From NCBI GenBank assembly GCA_965248235.1, contig CBDFIU010000002.1:124001-188000 (forward strand): DNA of 64,000 nt, given 5' to 3'. The translations under genes were made by a program, and so were the position numbers. The notes under the pieces are model-generated. The model ran no database searches and was not told the DNA's origin. It saw only the letters and a program-made list of their open reading frames with translations. The DNA comes from UBA6623 sp965248235. GTDB lineage: Bacteria; Acidobacteriota; Terriglobia; Bryobacterales; UBA6623. Positions within the stretch are counted from its first letter, which is position 1; each line of letters starts with the position of its first letter. Shown in pieces: positions 9,132-17,024 of the stretch.

Positions 9132-10472
9132 CTATTCTTTCGCCAGCGAATAGCGGACGATCTTTTTGTCGTTGCGCGTAATCAGGTGACGGTTGGCGTA
9201 GGCGGGGTGCGACCAGTGCACGGCTCCTTTTTCGCGCCGAGTTTGTGAAAACGTCGTCGGCTGGATGATCGTCGTTCGGCTGATTTCCTCGTAGCCTTCG
9301 GGCGACAGCTTGGCGATGATCAAATCGCCGCGGTCGTTGTTAATAAAATAGCGGTCCTTGTGTTTGACGATAAAGCCGCAAGCCCAACGCGAGTTTTCAT
9401 GAGTGGCATCCAATGTTTCCCAGACGCGTTCGCCGGTGCGGGCGTCGAGGCAGCGCAACTGCCCATAGCTTCCGATGCCGTAGATGTGATCGCCGTCGAT
9501 CACCGGCGTCGTGATCAGCGAATGCAGGCCGTCGGTCTTGATTTCGCTATTGCTGTTCCCCTTCCAGATCAACTCGGCTTGCGGTTTCTTCGGGTGCAGC
9601 CGAAACATGCGTGAACCGTTGTAGAAGGCGCTGACAAGCAATCGGTCGCCGCTGATGACGGGGGTGGCGACGGTGAGCCCGGACTGAATCGCAAACGGGT
9701 GCTCCCAGTAGACCTTGCCGCTTTCCGGATTGAGCGAGGTCACCGATTTCGGGTGCCAAATGATGAGCTGCCGCACGCCCCCGGCTTCGACGATCATCGG
9801 CGGAGCGTATCCGGGTTCCCAGTCGGAGGAGATCGCGCGCCAAAGTTCCTTGCCGGTCATCTTGTCGAAGGAGACGACTTTCGCGTTGTCGGAGCCGCCC
9901 ACGAGACAGATCAATTGTTTGCCGTCGACCAGCGGCGCGCCGGCCATGCCCCAGGTGGGCAGCTCGGCACCGTAGTCTTTCATGTAGTGCTTTTTCCAAA
10001 GGATATTGCCGGTCTTATTGTTGAGGCAATGAAGCATGCCCATCGCACCGACGGTGTAGACGCGGTCTTCGTCGACGGTCGGGGTGGCGCGGGGGCCGTA
10101 GGGGTATTGGAGGCCGGCGTAGTCGGTGTCCCACTCGACGCTCCACAGCAGCTCGCCGGTTTCCTCGCTGAAACTCAGGGCGCGCTCGACGCCCTTGCGG
10201 CCGGCGGTGGCTTGGTAGTCGGTGACGTAGACGCGGCCGTCGGCGACCGAGGGGCCGGCATAGCCGTTGCGGATGGGGCTTTCCCAAACGGCTTTGAGGC
10301 CTTCGGCGGGAAAGGCGTCGAGGATGCCGCTGTCGAGCCAGACGCCTTGGCGGCCCTTGCCGCGCCACTCCGGCCAATCCTCGGCGATGGCGGGGACGGC
10401 GACCATGACCGCGATCGCGGTGAGGCAGGCTGGGAATACGGCCTTTGCGTTGCGGATATGGGCGTTGGGCAC
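9132..10472 (-). CDS. Exported PQQ-type beta-propeller repeat protein
   Basis: 446 residues. GTG at 10472 has AGGAGA seven bases upstream. A signal peptide (AVFPACLTAIAVMVAVPAIA) precedes EDWPEWRGKGRQGVW, the usual opening WPxWRG of planctomycete and acidobacterial PQQ-like propellers. Blades show repeated patterns such as GRVYVTDY, ETGELLWSVEW, NKTGNILWKKHY, KMTGKELWRA and ARTGERVWETL. The family resembles BamB and PQQ dehydrogenase folds, but no quinone-binding or substrate residues are assigned, so the function is open. The neighbouring secreted fucosidase is on the same strand, separated by a family A repeat. Confidence 0.85.
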   Translation of the reverse strand: MPNAHIRNAKAVFPACLTAIAVMVAVPAIAEDWPEWRGKGRQGVWLDSGILDAFPAEGLKAVWESPIRNGYAGPSVADGRVYVTDYQATAGRKGVERALSFSEETGELLWSVEWDTDYAGLQYPYGPRATPTVDEDRVYTVGAMGMLHCLNNKTGNILWKKHYMKDYGAELPTWGMAGAPLVDGKQLICLVGGSDNAKVVSFDKMTGKELWRAISSDWEPGYAPPMIVEAGGVRQLIIWHPKSVTSLNPESGKVYWEHPFAIQSGLTVATPVISGDRLLVSAFYNGSRMFRLHPKKPQAELIWKGNSNSEIKTDGLHSLITTPVIDGDHIYGIGSYGQLRCLDARTGERVWETLDATHENSRWACGFIVKHKDRYFINNDRGDLIIAKLSPEGYEEISRTTIIQPTTFSQTRREKGAVHWSHPAYANRHLITRNDKKIVRYSLAKE

Positions 10473-11062
10473 GGTGGTCTCCTGAGCGGGCTTTCCTAGT
10501 GTAACGGAGTGGCCGGAGAGTGATGCCCGGAGGGGTGCGCGACGTCAATATGGGAGGACTGGTCGGCCGGGGTCGAGCACTTACTTGCCGGCTATTTTCT
10601 CTTGATTGGGTCATCGCTAAAGCCGTATTGGAAAAGGCCGTTGAAACGGCCTCGTTCCAGACAACGAACCCTTGCAACCGGCCCTTGAAGGACCGGCCTA
10701 TTCGCAATCCAAGCCCGGTGAGCCAGCCCGGCGAACCGTCGGTGAACCGGGCTGAGCGCGGACTTCCGTCCGCGCCTCTGATTCTGCTGCCGGCATGGCT
10801 GGAGCCATCTTCTACATTTATGTCGCGCACCCTGACCGGAGTCGCGGCCCGGCCTATCACCGCGAGGTCTCCATAGCAGCTCCAAAGAGCCATTACTTGT
10901 TTCCAATCTGTTGGGAGAGACACTACAGGCGCCGGCTTTTGGGGTTGTTGGCGGACGGTGGCGGGTTGAGGGCGCCGGCGCTGCCGGTTCGTCTTTGGTC
11001 GGGGGCTTGTTTCTCTCTTGGGGTCTCCTTGAGGCTGATTCCGGGGGGCGTGCGGCCCGGGG
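10473..11062. repeat. Gene-free region with several short palindromes
   Basis: No supported gene in this 590-base gap. It contains small hairpin-forming units: GCCGTTGAAACGGC (about 10628-10644), GGCCCTTGAAGGACCGGCC (about 10680-10698), GCCCGGCGAACCGTCGGTGA running into ACCGGGC (about 10727-10753), and GCGCGGACTTCCGTCCGCGC (about 10756-10775). A unit like the second, GGCCCTGAAGGACGGGCC, recurs near 12201. They look like decayed REP-type elements. Confidence 0.5.
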
Positions 11063-11911
11063 CTACCGGAGACCAGCTTGGATCGCGTGATCGACGGTTG
11101 CCGTTGTTGGCTTGTAAGTCGTTGTGAACATGGTCGTTAAGTTGATTTTGGGTTCGTTTTGTATTTTTTGGTTTGTTGGGTTCGTGGATTGGCGGGCGGC
11201 GAAAAAATGGGGCACGGTCCGCTTCGCGCCAGCGATGGAGCTGAGTTCAGTTGACCGATTTTCTTCGGCGCTTGGGACGTCTCTTGAGATTGGCCCCGAT
11301 TTTTCGGCGGGGCGGAAGCCTATGGCGCTTGGACGGGAGGGGCTTGGGTCGTCGTCGGGGAGGTAGTGGACCGGGGTTGTGGCGCCGGCGTTTTTGGCTT
11401 CGTAGGCCTCGCGGAGTTGGCGGTCGTCGCGGCGGATGTCGATCATCAGCTCGACGCCGCGGAAGAAACGGCGGCCCAGATGGCCGTCGTAACGAGCGAG
11501 ATTGTTGAGGAGTTTTGTTCTGGTGAGGATGGCCCAGCCTAGGATCTTGGTTCGCTCTTGGCGGTCTTCGGGCATGGGGCCGGTGTCGTGGTCGAAGCGA
11601 CGGGTGTTTTCGATGCCGGCGGCGATGACGGCGGTTTCGATGCGGGAGAGCCGTTGCATTCGCCAGCTGACGTCGGCGATTTGACGGACGATTTCCTTTT
11701 CGACGCGGTTGCGGGGGAGATAGGTGTCCTCGAAGGAGGTGAGGTGTTGATCGAACTCGGCGGGATCTTCGCCTGGTAATACGGCGTCTTGAGCAAGAAG
11801 GCCGTGTTTGAGTGCGTTTTGGGATGAGCGGGTTTTTCCCTTCGCGGTGCGGGGCCCGGTTGATTTTTTGGCGTTTTCGCGATTGGCGCGGATTTTTTCT
11901 GTTGTAGACAT
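11063..11911 (-). CDS. STGPRT/KHGL-family protein of unknown function
   Basis: 282 residues; the ATG at 11911 has GGAG nine bases upstream. The N-terminus ENAKKSTGPRTAKGKTRS then NALKHGLLAQDAVLPGED is the signature of an uncharacterised family that I recall as multi-copy in Acidobacteria and Planctomycetes. The middle (about 45-175) is helical and charged. The C-terminal tail (from about 215) is low-complexity, contains QNEPKINLTT, and runs through a dispersed DNA repeat (11201-11286), so the real end may have been altered. Basic residues in the first 40 positions suggest nucleic-acid contact, but that is inference. No domain with known activity was recognised. Confidence 0.7.
   Translation of the reverse strand: MSTTEKIRANRENAKKSTGPRTAKGKTRSSQNALKHGLLAQDAVLPGEDPAEFDQHLTSFEDTYLPRNRVEKEIVRQIADVSWRMQRLSRIETAVIAAGIENTRRFDHDTGPMPEDRQERTKILGWAILTRTKLLNNLARYDGHLGRRFFRGVELMIDIRRDDRQLREAYEAKNAGATTPVHYLPDDDPSPSRPSAIGFRPAEKSGPISRDVPSAEENRSTELSSIAGAKRTVPHFFAARQSTNPTNQKIQNEPKINLTTMFTTTYKPTTATVDHAIQAGLR
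11201..11286. repeat. Dispersed repeat family E, copy 1
   Basis: Begins AAAAAATGGGGCACGGTCCG and ends TCTTCGGCGCTTGGGACGTC plus a few bases. Aligns along its length with 12353-12432; a truncated third copy is at 36107-36125. It overlaps the 3' part of the KHGL-family gene. Read on the minus strand in a second frame it encodes KRRPKRRRKSVN, similar to KRRPKRRKK in copy 2. Confidence 0.7.
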
Positions 11912-12277
11912 TTGAGATTTCTCCTGGGGCTAAGTGCCCGCTCACTGGGCCCGTCGCCCGCTCATAGGATACGTTGGGGTTGTGGGTTTCGCGGGGGTTG
12001 GTTTTTCTAAGTTGTTGATATGGCGGGGGTAGTTTTTTTGAAACGGACGTGACAGATTTCGTGAACCGTTAGCCGTGAGCCGTGAACCGAGGGGGAGGGG
12101 ACCGGCCGCGGGGCGGCCGGTCTTTGCCCCACCCCAGGCCCCCGAACGACCGGCGGGGCCGGTCGTTCGCCCAGGGGAGGTTGGGTTGGTCGGGTTTGCC
12201 GGCCCTGAAGGACGGGCCTATGGGGGGAGTTCAAGCGGCGTGAACGCCAGCTGGGGGGGGTGTTGGCGAACGGTGGC

Positions 12278-12302
12278 GGGCAGGCCTGGAGACCTGCCCC
12301 AC
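12278..12302. repeat. Dispersed palindrome family B, copy 1
   Basis: Contains GCAGGCCTGGAGACCTGCC, a hairpin of GCAGG..CCTGC arms followed by CCAC. The same string is at 31806-31830 and 46911-46933. Confidence 0.75.
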
Positions 12303-12352
12303 TGGGGTTGTGGGTACTTGGTGGTGGGACGGGGTGGCGCCAAGGGTCCGCG

Positions 12353-12432
12353 AAAAAAGGGGGACAGTCCATTTCGCGCCGGCGATGGATCTGAGTTTGA
12401 CCTTTTTTCTTCGGCGCTTGGGACGTCTCTTG
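12353..12432. repeat. Dispersed repeat family E, copy 2
   Basis: Contains AAAAAAGGGGGACAGTCCA, CGCGCCGGCGATGGATCTGA and TCTTCGGCGCTTGGGACGTC, matching copy 1 at 11201-11286 in order. GGGACAGTCC is itself nearly palindromic. Confidence 0.7.
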
Positions 12433-12517
12433 CGTAAGTCGCGCTGGAAGCAAATGACGTGGTAAGCGTCGACGAAGTGGACCGCGCGGGTCGCTTGCGT
12501 GGCCGAAACCTTACCCT

Positions 12518-13595
12518 TTAGGCGGGATTGCCGTTCCGTGTCGCCAGCTGATACATCTGGTCCGTGCAGGCCTCGATCACTTCCTTGAGCACCGCATAGG
12601 GTTCGCCGTAGCCGTCAAACAATCCCGAATGTTGGCGGTCCCGTTTGCGAGCGACTCGGTGGGAGGTATCGATCAGGCCGCAGTAGTGCCAGCCGATGAA
12701 CTCGGGACGTGAAAAGGCGTTCCGAAAAAACTCAGCGGTCCATTCGGCGCGTTGTTCGAGGCTGTCGGCCACGGGGCCGTACGGCCGCGGCATACTGTCG
12801 GTGATCATCGTGAAAGCGGAGTCTCCATTAATCAGCGGCTTGTCGGCTCTGTTGGCCCATCGATCAAGCCCGGGCTTCTGCACTTCGTATCGTGCATACA
12901 TCTGATAAAACACGACGTCGGTGAAGCGGCTTGTGACCGGCAGCACTGTGTCGAGCGTGTCCGTGTTGGCATTGATCTTGTCGCCGAAGAACAGATGATT
13001 TGGATCGTATCGACGAATCGCATCGCGAGCTGTTTGATAGTACTTGGCAACGACACGTTTAAGAAACTCACCGTTGTCGCGGGTTTCGTTTCCATTCGAT
13101 AGGTCGGTGCGCGGCCGCCATTGCTCGGCTGATAGAAGCGCGTCGAACGAATCGAATGGAGTACCGTACGTAGCGTTGAAATCGCTGATTTCGCCGCGAT
13201 AAACACCCTGCATCGTCTGTACGTAGGCTTTCTTTCCAGGGGCGTCGGCTCCCATATCGCGGAGCCGCCGCGGCCAGCCGATGCGAGCCTTCCGCGGCGC
13301 CTCACCAATGACATCGGGCCGTTCCCGGCAATCCTCTTCCGTCAACAAGGGACAGTCGGTCATGGAATAGCCAAGCAGGAACGGGTCATCCTTGGCCGGC
13401 GCGGCGATTTCCCTTGCCATGCGGTCACAATGCCGTGCAAACTCATCTGAAAAGACGTCGCTGAAGTTTGCGTCGGGAACCTCGGGCTTCCAATGCGGAA
13501 TGTCAACAAAATGGATCGGTTGCATATAAGGCATGGACGGCCGCGGGCTATTGACGATCGACAGCGATGCGTGGACTCCTACTGTATTGAAGCCG
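12518..13595 (-). pseudogene. Agarase-like glycoside hydrolase, 3' part (separated by an insertion sequence)
   Basis: This is the downstream two-thirds of a hydrolase gene whose 5' part is 14632-14995. Removing the element at 13596-14631 and one copy of the 8-bp target repeat joins the two in frame across REYGF and NTVGVHASLSIV, giving an uninterrupted 477-residue protein. The part here has DDPFLLGYSMTDCPL, HLFFGDKINANTD, the barrel strand FTDVVFYQMYARYEVQ, and GWHYCGLIDTSHR near the end, consistent with a beta-agarase-like TIM barrel. Internal ATGs such as MPYMQPIHF (13534) could be misread as a start. The exact substrate is unknown. Confidence 0.8.
13588..13595. repeat. Target site duplication, left copy
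   Basis: TGAAGCCG directly abuts the left inverted repeat of the insertion sequence and is identical to 14632-14639. Confidence 0.9.
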
Positions 13596-14631
13596 GATGG
13601 GTATTTACTTGACTCAGGTATTGGGAAATAGCCCCTACATGTTGTGGTCGTCCGTAGCGCGTGTCGCGGTGCCTCCGACCAGCGATTTGTAGGGTGCCGG
13701 TGGCACGGCGACGGCCTGTTGAACCAGGCGGTAAAAGAGCTTGCCTCGACTTCTGGACTTGCGGCGGTTGAAGCGGAAGGCGAATTCGTCGAGGTAGGAG
13801 TCGAGATGCTCGTGACTGACCGCTCCTTGATGCGTGCCCAGTATCCAGCGCTTCACTAACGACACCACGCGGTGCACCCGGGGGAGCAGTTTCGAGGCGC
13901 GCGCCGGTTGCCCCTCCAGGTAGCTCACCTCGTGGCGATAGCCGTCGCCTTCGAGCGGTTCGTATCCCAGCCAACCGTCGGTATGGACCACGCTGCCGGG
14001 TTCGATCGACTCGCCGACGAAGGCCATCAAGCTGTCCCCGGAGGCGTTGGGAATGGTGCGTATCCGAACCCGCCCGATGCCGGCACCATCTTCCTCGGCC
14101 GCTACTACAATCAGCGCCTTAGCGTCGGTTTGGCGACCGCGCACGCCCTCCTCCAAGCCTCCTAAGTAAGTCTCGTCAACCTCCACGCGCCCGCTGAGCC
14201 GATCGCGTCCGGGCCGCACCATGGCGCGCCGGAGCTTATGCAACCAAGTCCAGGCCGTTTTGTAGCTGCCCAGGCCCAACACCCGCTGCAAGCCCAGCGC
14301 GCTCGCCCCGTTCTTCTGGCTCGTGAGCCACCACATGGCTCGAAACCAACTCTGGAGGGGTTGGCGGGTGTCTTGAAATATTGTGCCCGCCGTTGGAGAA
14401 GCTTGATGCCCGCAGCCGGCGCACTCCAGCAGCGCTGTCCGCACCGCCCACGCTTTGTCGTGCCCGCATCGCGGACAACGAAAACCCTCCGGCCAGCGGA
14501 GTTGACACAGATACTCTCGACAGGCCTGCTCGGTGGCGAAACGCGCCTCGAACTCGGCCAGATTCCGAGGATAATCTTCCATTTCCCCGATCCTACATCT
14601 TGTGGTCACATGAGTCAAGTCAATACCCATC
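13596..14631 (-). mobile_element. Complete IS1595-type insertion sequence
   Basis: 1036 bases. Its ends are inverted repeats: left GATGGGTATTTACTTGACTC from 13596, right GATGGGTATTGACTTGACTC read from 14631 on the minus strand (one mismatch in 20). Identical 8-bp repeats TGAAGCCG flank it, the length expected for IS1595 elements. It contains a single transposase gene on the minus strand, with no passenger gene. Matching ends and an exact duplication indicate a recent insertion into the agarase-like gene. Confidence 0.93.
13635..14582 (-). CDS. IS1595-family (ISXO2-like) transposase
   Basis: About 315 residues from the ATG at 14582 (MEDYPRNLAEFEARF); the frame runs 16 codons further into the terminal repeat. 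The N-terminal zinc ribbon has CPRCGHDKAW and CAGCGHQ. The ISXO2-like catalytic domain has VEVDETYLGG, VVHTDGWLGYEPL and HEHLDSYLDEFAFRFNRR, which fit the DD(E/N)-type acid residues. The TAG stop is at 13637-13635. The gene looks intact, so the element may still be active. Confidence 0.92.
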   Translation of the reverse strand: MEDYPRNLAEFEARFATEQACREYLCQLRWPEGFRCPRCGHDKAWAVRTALLECAGCGHQASPTAGTIFQDTRQPLQSWFRAMWWLTSQKNGASALGLQRVLGLGSYKTAWTWLHKLRRAMVRPGRDRLSGRVEVDETYLGGLEEGVRGRQTDAKALIVVAAEEDGAGIGRVRIRTIPNASGDSLMAFVGESIEPGSVVHTDGWLGYEPLEGDGYRHEVSYLEGQPARASKLLPRVHRVVSLVKRWILGTHQGAVSHEHLDSYLDEFAFRFNRRKSRSRGKLFYRLVQQAVAVPPAPYKSLVGGTATRATDDHNM

Positions 14632-14639
14632 TGAAGCCG
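14632..14639. repeat. Target site duplication, right copy
   Basis: TGAAGCCG directly follows the right inverted repeat of the insertion sequence and matches 13588-13595 exactly. Confidence 0.9.
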
Positions 14640-14995
14640 TATTCACGACACGTTTGGAGAAACCAGGCCTTCAAGGCCGGTGCAAACTCGCTACTGTTTA
14701 GATCTTTGATCCCCAACCGCTTCCGCCATGCCTGGCGGTTGTATTCCTGCTTCCACCAGTCGGGGTGGAGGTGATTGATCCCAAAACTCAGAAACGCATT
14801 TCCTTCGGGGGTAACGAGCCACCATCTCTTGTCTTTCTCCACTCGGAAGAAGCCTGTCGCTTTGAACCGTTTGCCCCTCCAACCGCCGAATCGATCGAGT
14901 TGCTTAACAACCGCATCCGCGGCACGCACGTGGCCCGAAGATCCACCAAAAAGAGCGGTAGCCATGGCGGCTTGGATTAGTTCACGTCGTTTCAT
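14632..14995 (-). pseudogene. Agarase-like glycoside hydrolase, 5' part (separated by an insertion sequence)
   Basis: Upstream part of the split hydrolase. It starts MKRRELIQAAMATALFGG, a twin-arginine-like export signal, and continues DRFGGWRGKRFKATGFFRVE and KRWWLVTPEGNAFLSFGINH, the opening of agarase-like hydrolases in which the substrate barrel begins. Read through into the element the frame ends after RWVLT at a TGA inside the terminal repeat. As it stands, the gene would give a truncated, probably inactive product of about 126 residues. Confidence 0.8.
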
Positions 14996-15051
14996 TCTCT
15001 TTGTCTCCGAGAATCAAGAAAGACCACTGATTGAGAGGCTGTGAAAAAATC

Positions 15052-15186
15052 AGCCCGCGGCTTCAGCCGTGGGAAAAAGGCACGCCGGCCGGGAAGCCCC
15101 AGTTGGGGCGCCGGAACAAGATTTCCCGCGCCCCTCCAGGGCTATTTCGTTGATTGCCTTCGGTCCCACGGCTGAAGCCGTGGGCT
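15052..15186. repeat. Inverted repeat pair (family D) upstream of the agarase-like gene
   Basis: The arms are 15052-15074 (AGCCCGCGGCTTCAGCCGTG plus GGA) and 15164-15186, which match as reverse complements at 22 of 23 positions. Each arm is itself a hairpin (CGGCTTCAGCCG). Between them lie further small palindromes. The rest of the 14996-15329 gap holds nothing else I can name. Confidence 0.7.
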
Positions 15187-15329
15187 AAATTCCAGGGCCC
15201 CTGCCGGGGCCGGGGAGTGTCCGCCGCCCCTCGGTCCGAGACGGTTTCGGTTTCAAGAACCTTTTCCGGTACTCACGACCCGCCAATTCTCCCACATTGA
15301 TGTCGCACACCCACAGCGAAACGTCTTTC

Positions 15330-16796
15330 TTACAATTGGCTCCACACCACGACGGTGAACATGCAGCTGTAGATGACGGTCACCAGCACCATCACAACCT
15401 TGCGCCACAGCGGCGGCTGCAGTTCTTTCGGCAGGAAGCGTGTATTGACTCGCAATATTTGCACCGCGGCGAGGGCTAGGACGAAACCGGCGATATTCGC
15501 CATGATCTTGAACAGGTCCATCGCCGTGCCCCAGTTGATGGCGAAGGCTCCCCAGATCGAAAACCCGAACAGAGTGGTGTAGTAGATCGACCGCACGCTG
15601 CCGCCGCGCCACTGTCTTGCGCGGGGGCTGCCCGCCCAGATGATGTCCGTAACCGTGCGAATGAGAGTATCCGTGTTGCCCAGGTGGGTTGAGAACAGCA
15701 CCCAGAAACCGTTGAACAACGCCAGGAACCAAAACCCCGACCAAACCTTGGCCAGGTATTCGGCCTGGTAAGCTCCCGCGCCGACTTGGGACAGGTCGGT
15801 TCCGGCGGGGATGATGCCGACCGCCAGATTGACGTTGAGAAACATGCCGACTGCGGCGCCGATTCCCCAGAGCCAAATTTGATCGGCGCGGACATATTTC
15901 CACCACATCCGCCAGTGGTCCATGTTGTCGTCGCTGATGCGAAAGATCTTGCCGATGCCGGAGAGCTTGATTTCCTGGTGTTCGAAAGCGCCGGCGATGG
16001 CCCCGACGGTGCCGCCCATGCCGAAGCCCTTGTCGCGGAACCAGTTGGAAATCGCCATATTTCCGATGCCGCCGGTTCCGGCGGTCGCGGCCAGCGCGCC
16101 GAGCAAGACCATGTCGATGCCTTCCGGGATGTGTCCGAACTGAAAGAAGCCGGCGGCGGAAGTCGCCCAGGTCGAGGCGGGCACGAAGAAGATGTTGACG
16201 ACCAGGAGAAAAGTGAAGATCAGCACGATCATGACCCAGGAGACCCACTCGAGAGTGCGTTCGATCGTGCGCCCGAGCAGCAAGATCACGATCGTGAGCG
16301 CCATGACGCCGTAGCTGACGAGCAGGAGAGATCCGGAGTCGGAATCGCCGGGCATGTGTCCGGCGAAGGCGGCGAATAAAACCGATCCGCAGCCAGCGGC
16401 CAGGGCGGGTATGCCCAATTGGAAGCCCGCCAAGATGGTGTAGACCACCGACCAGAAACGCGGCCCGGGGCTCAGCCGCATGATGCCGCTCATGATGGGC
16501 TCGCCGGTGTAGAGGGTGTAACGGATCGATTCCAAGTTGAAGACAACCTGGAGAAAGATCGAAACGGTTGCAATCCAGAACAGGCCCATGCCGTATTGCA
16601 CGCCGATGGCGGGGCCGACCAACCACTCGCCGCCTCCCATGGAGGCGACCAGCAGAATCGCGCCGGGGCCGATGACGCGGAATAGGTTGCCGGGTGAAAA
16701 CGGCGGCGGGGCGGGGAGTTCGGCTACTTCCCAAGGCGGCAGGCCACCGTGGTCGAGCGGCGTGTCGGGTGAGGTTTCCGAAGTCGAGGAATTCAT
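15330..16796 (-). CDS. Divergent Nramp-like membrane transporter
   Basis: 488 residues, about 11 membrane segments, after a cytosolic start rich in Pro and Ser. The first segment VIGPGAILLVASMGGGEWLV aligns with the Nramp opening GPG..xDPGN, but DPGN is replaced by GGGE. The helix that should carry the MPH metal motif reads LLGALAATAGTGGIGNMAIS. The lost metal ligands make classic Mn/Fe transport doubtful. I recall similar GGGEW proteins from planctomycetes annotated as Nramp family. LYTGEPIMSGIMR is another shared segment. Substrate unknown. Start is the ATG at 16796. Confidence 0.75.
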   Translation of the reverse strand: MNSSTSETSPDTPLDHGGLPPWEVAELPAPPPFSPGNLFRVIGPGAILLVASMGGGEWLVGPAIGVQYGMGLFWIATVSIFLQVVFNLESIRYTLYTGEPIMSGIMRLSPGPRFWSVVYTILAGFQLGIPALAAGCGSVLFAAFAGHMPGDSDSGSLLLVSYGVMALTIVILLLGRTIERTLEWVSWVMIVLIFTFLLVVNIFFVPASTWATSAAGFFQFGHIPEGIDMVLLGALAATAGTGGIGNMAISNWFRDKGFGMGGTVGAIAGAFEHQEIKLSGIGKIFRISDDNMDHWRMWWKYVRADQIWLWGIGAAVGMFLNVNLAVGIIPAGTDLSQVGAGAYQAEYLAKVWSGFWFLALFNGFWVLFSTHLGNTDTLIRTVTDIIWAGSPRARQWRGGSVRSIYYTTLFGFSIWGAFAINWGTAMDLFKIMANIAGFVLALAAVQILRVNTRFLPKELQPPLWRKVVMVLVTVIYSCMFTVVVWSQL

Positions 16797-16880
16797 GATG
16801 CGTTCAAAGTCTTGAGGAAATAGAGCGCCGACCCGTCCCCGACGTGGCGGAGATTCCGGGGCTATTTTTTTGGGTGCGAG

Positions 16881-16986
16881 GTTCCCGCCGCCCTTTCAGG
16901 GCTCGCGCGGGTGGGGTTCCACCCAGGGTTGCGCCGTTCCGGCTCCACCCTGGGCTATAGTCCCGCCGCCGCTTCGCGGCTCAACG
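16881..16986. repeat. Dispersed repeat family A, copy 3
   Basis: GTTCCCGCCGCCCTTTCAGG at the start, then GGGGTTCCACCCAGGGTTG, CGCCGTTCCGGCTCCACCC, TGGGCTATAGTCCCGCCGCC and GCTTCGCGGCTCAACG. It lies in the gap between the transporter and dehydrogenase genes. Confidence 0.75.
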
Positions 16987-17024
16987 TGTTCGCGATCTTG
17001 CCGGACATTCACGTAATGAGACTC

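Larger units (their letters stand above)
11912..12517. other. Gene-free repeat-rich gap
   Basis: 606 bases with no supported gene. It holds CGTTAGCCGTGAGCCGTGAA (near 12066), the GGCCCTGAAGGACGGGCC hairpin near 12201, repeat B (12278-12302) and repeat E (12353-12432). On the minus strand, after the stop of the neighbouring hydrolase, bases 12470-12395 translate to AYHVICFQRDLRKRRPKRRK. This resembles the basic tail of REP-associated transposase-like proteins, so a gene remnant is possible. Confidence 0.5.

Noticed and set aside
10015..10923. 302-residue minus-strand frame upstream of the beta-propeller gene
   Set aside because: Overlaps the propeller gene in another frame and runs into REP-like repeats; Arg-rich with no family.
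15253..16734. 493-residue minus-strand frame overlapping the transporter
   Set aside because: Same-strand alternative frame; extremely Arg- and His-rich, no domain, while the other frame encodes an Nramp-like protein.
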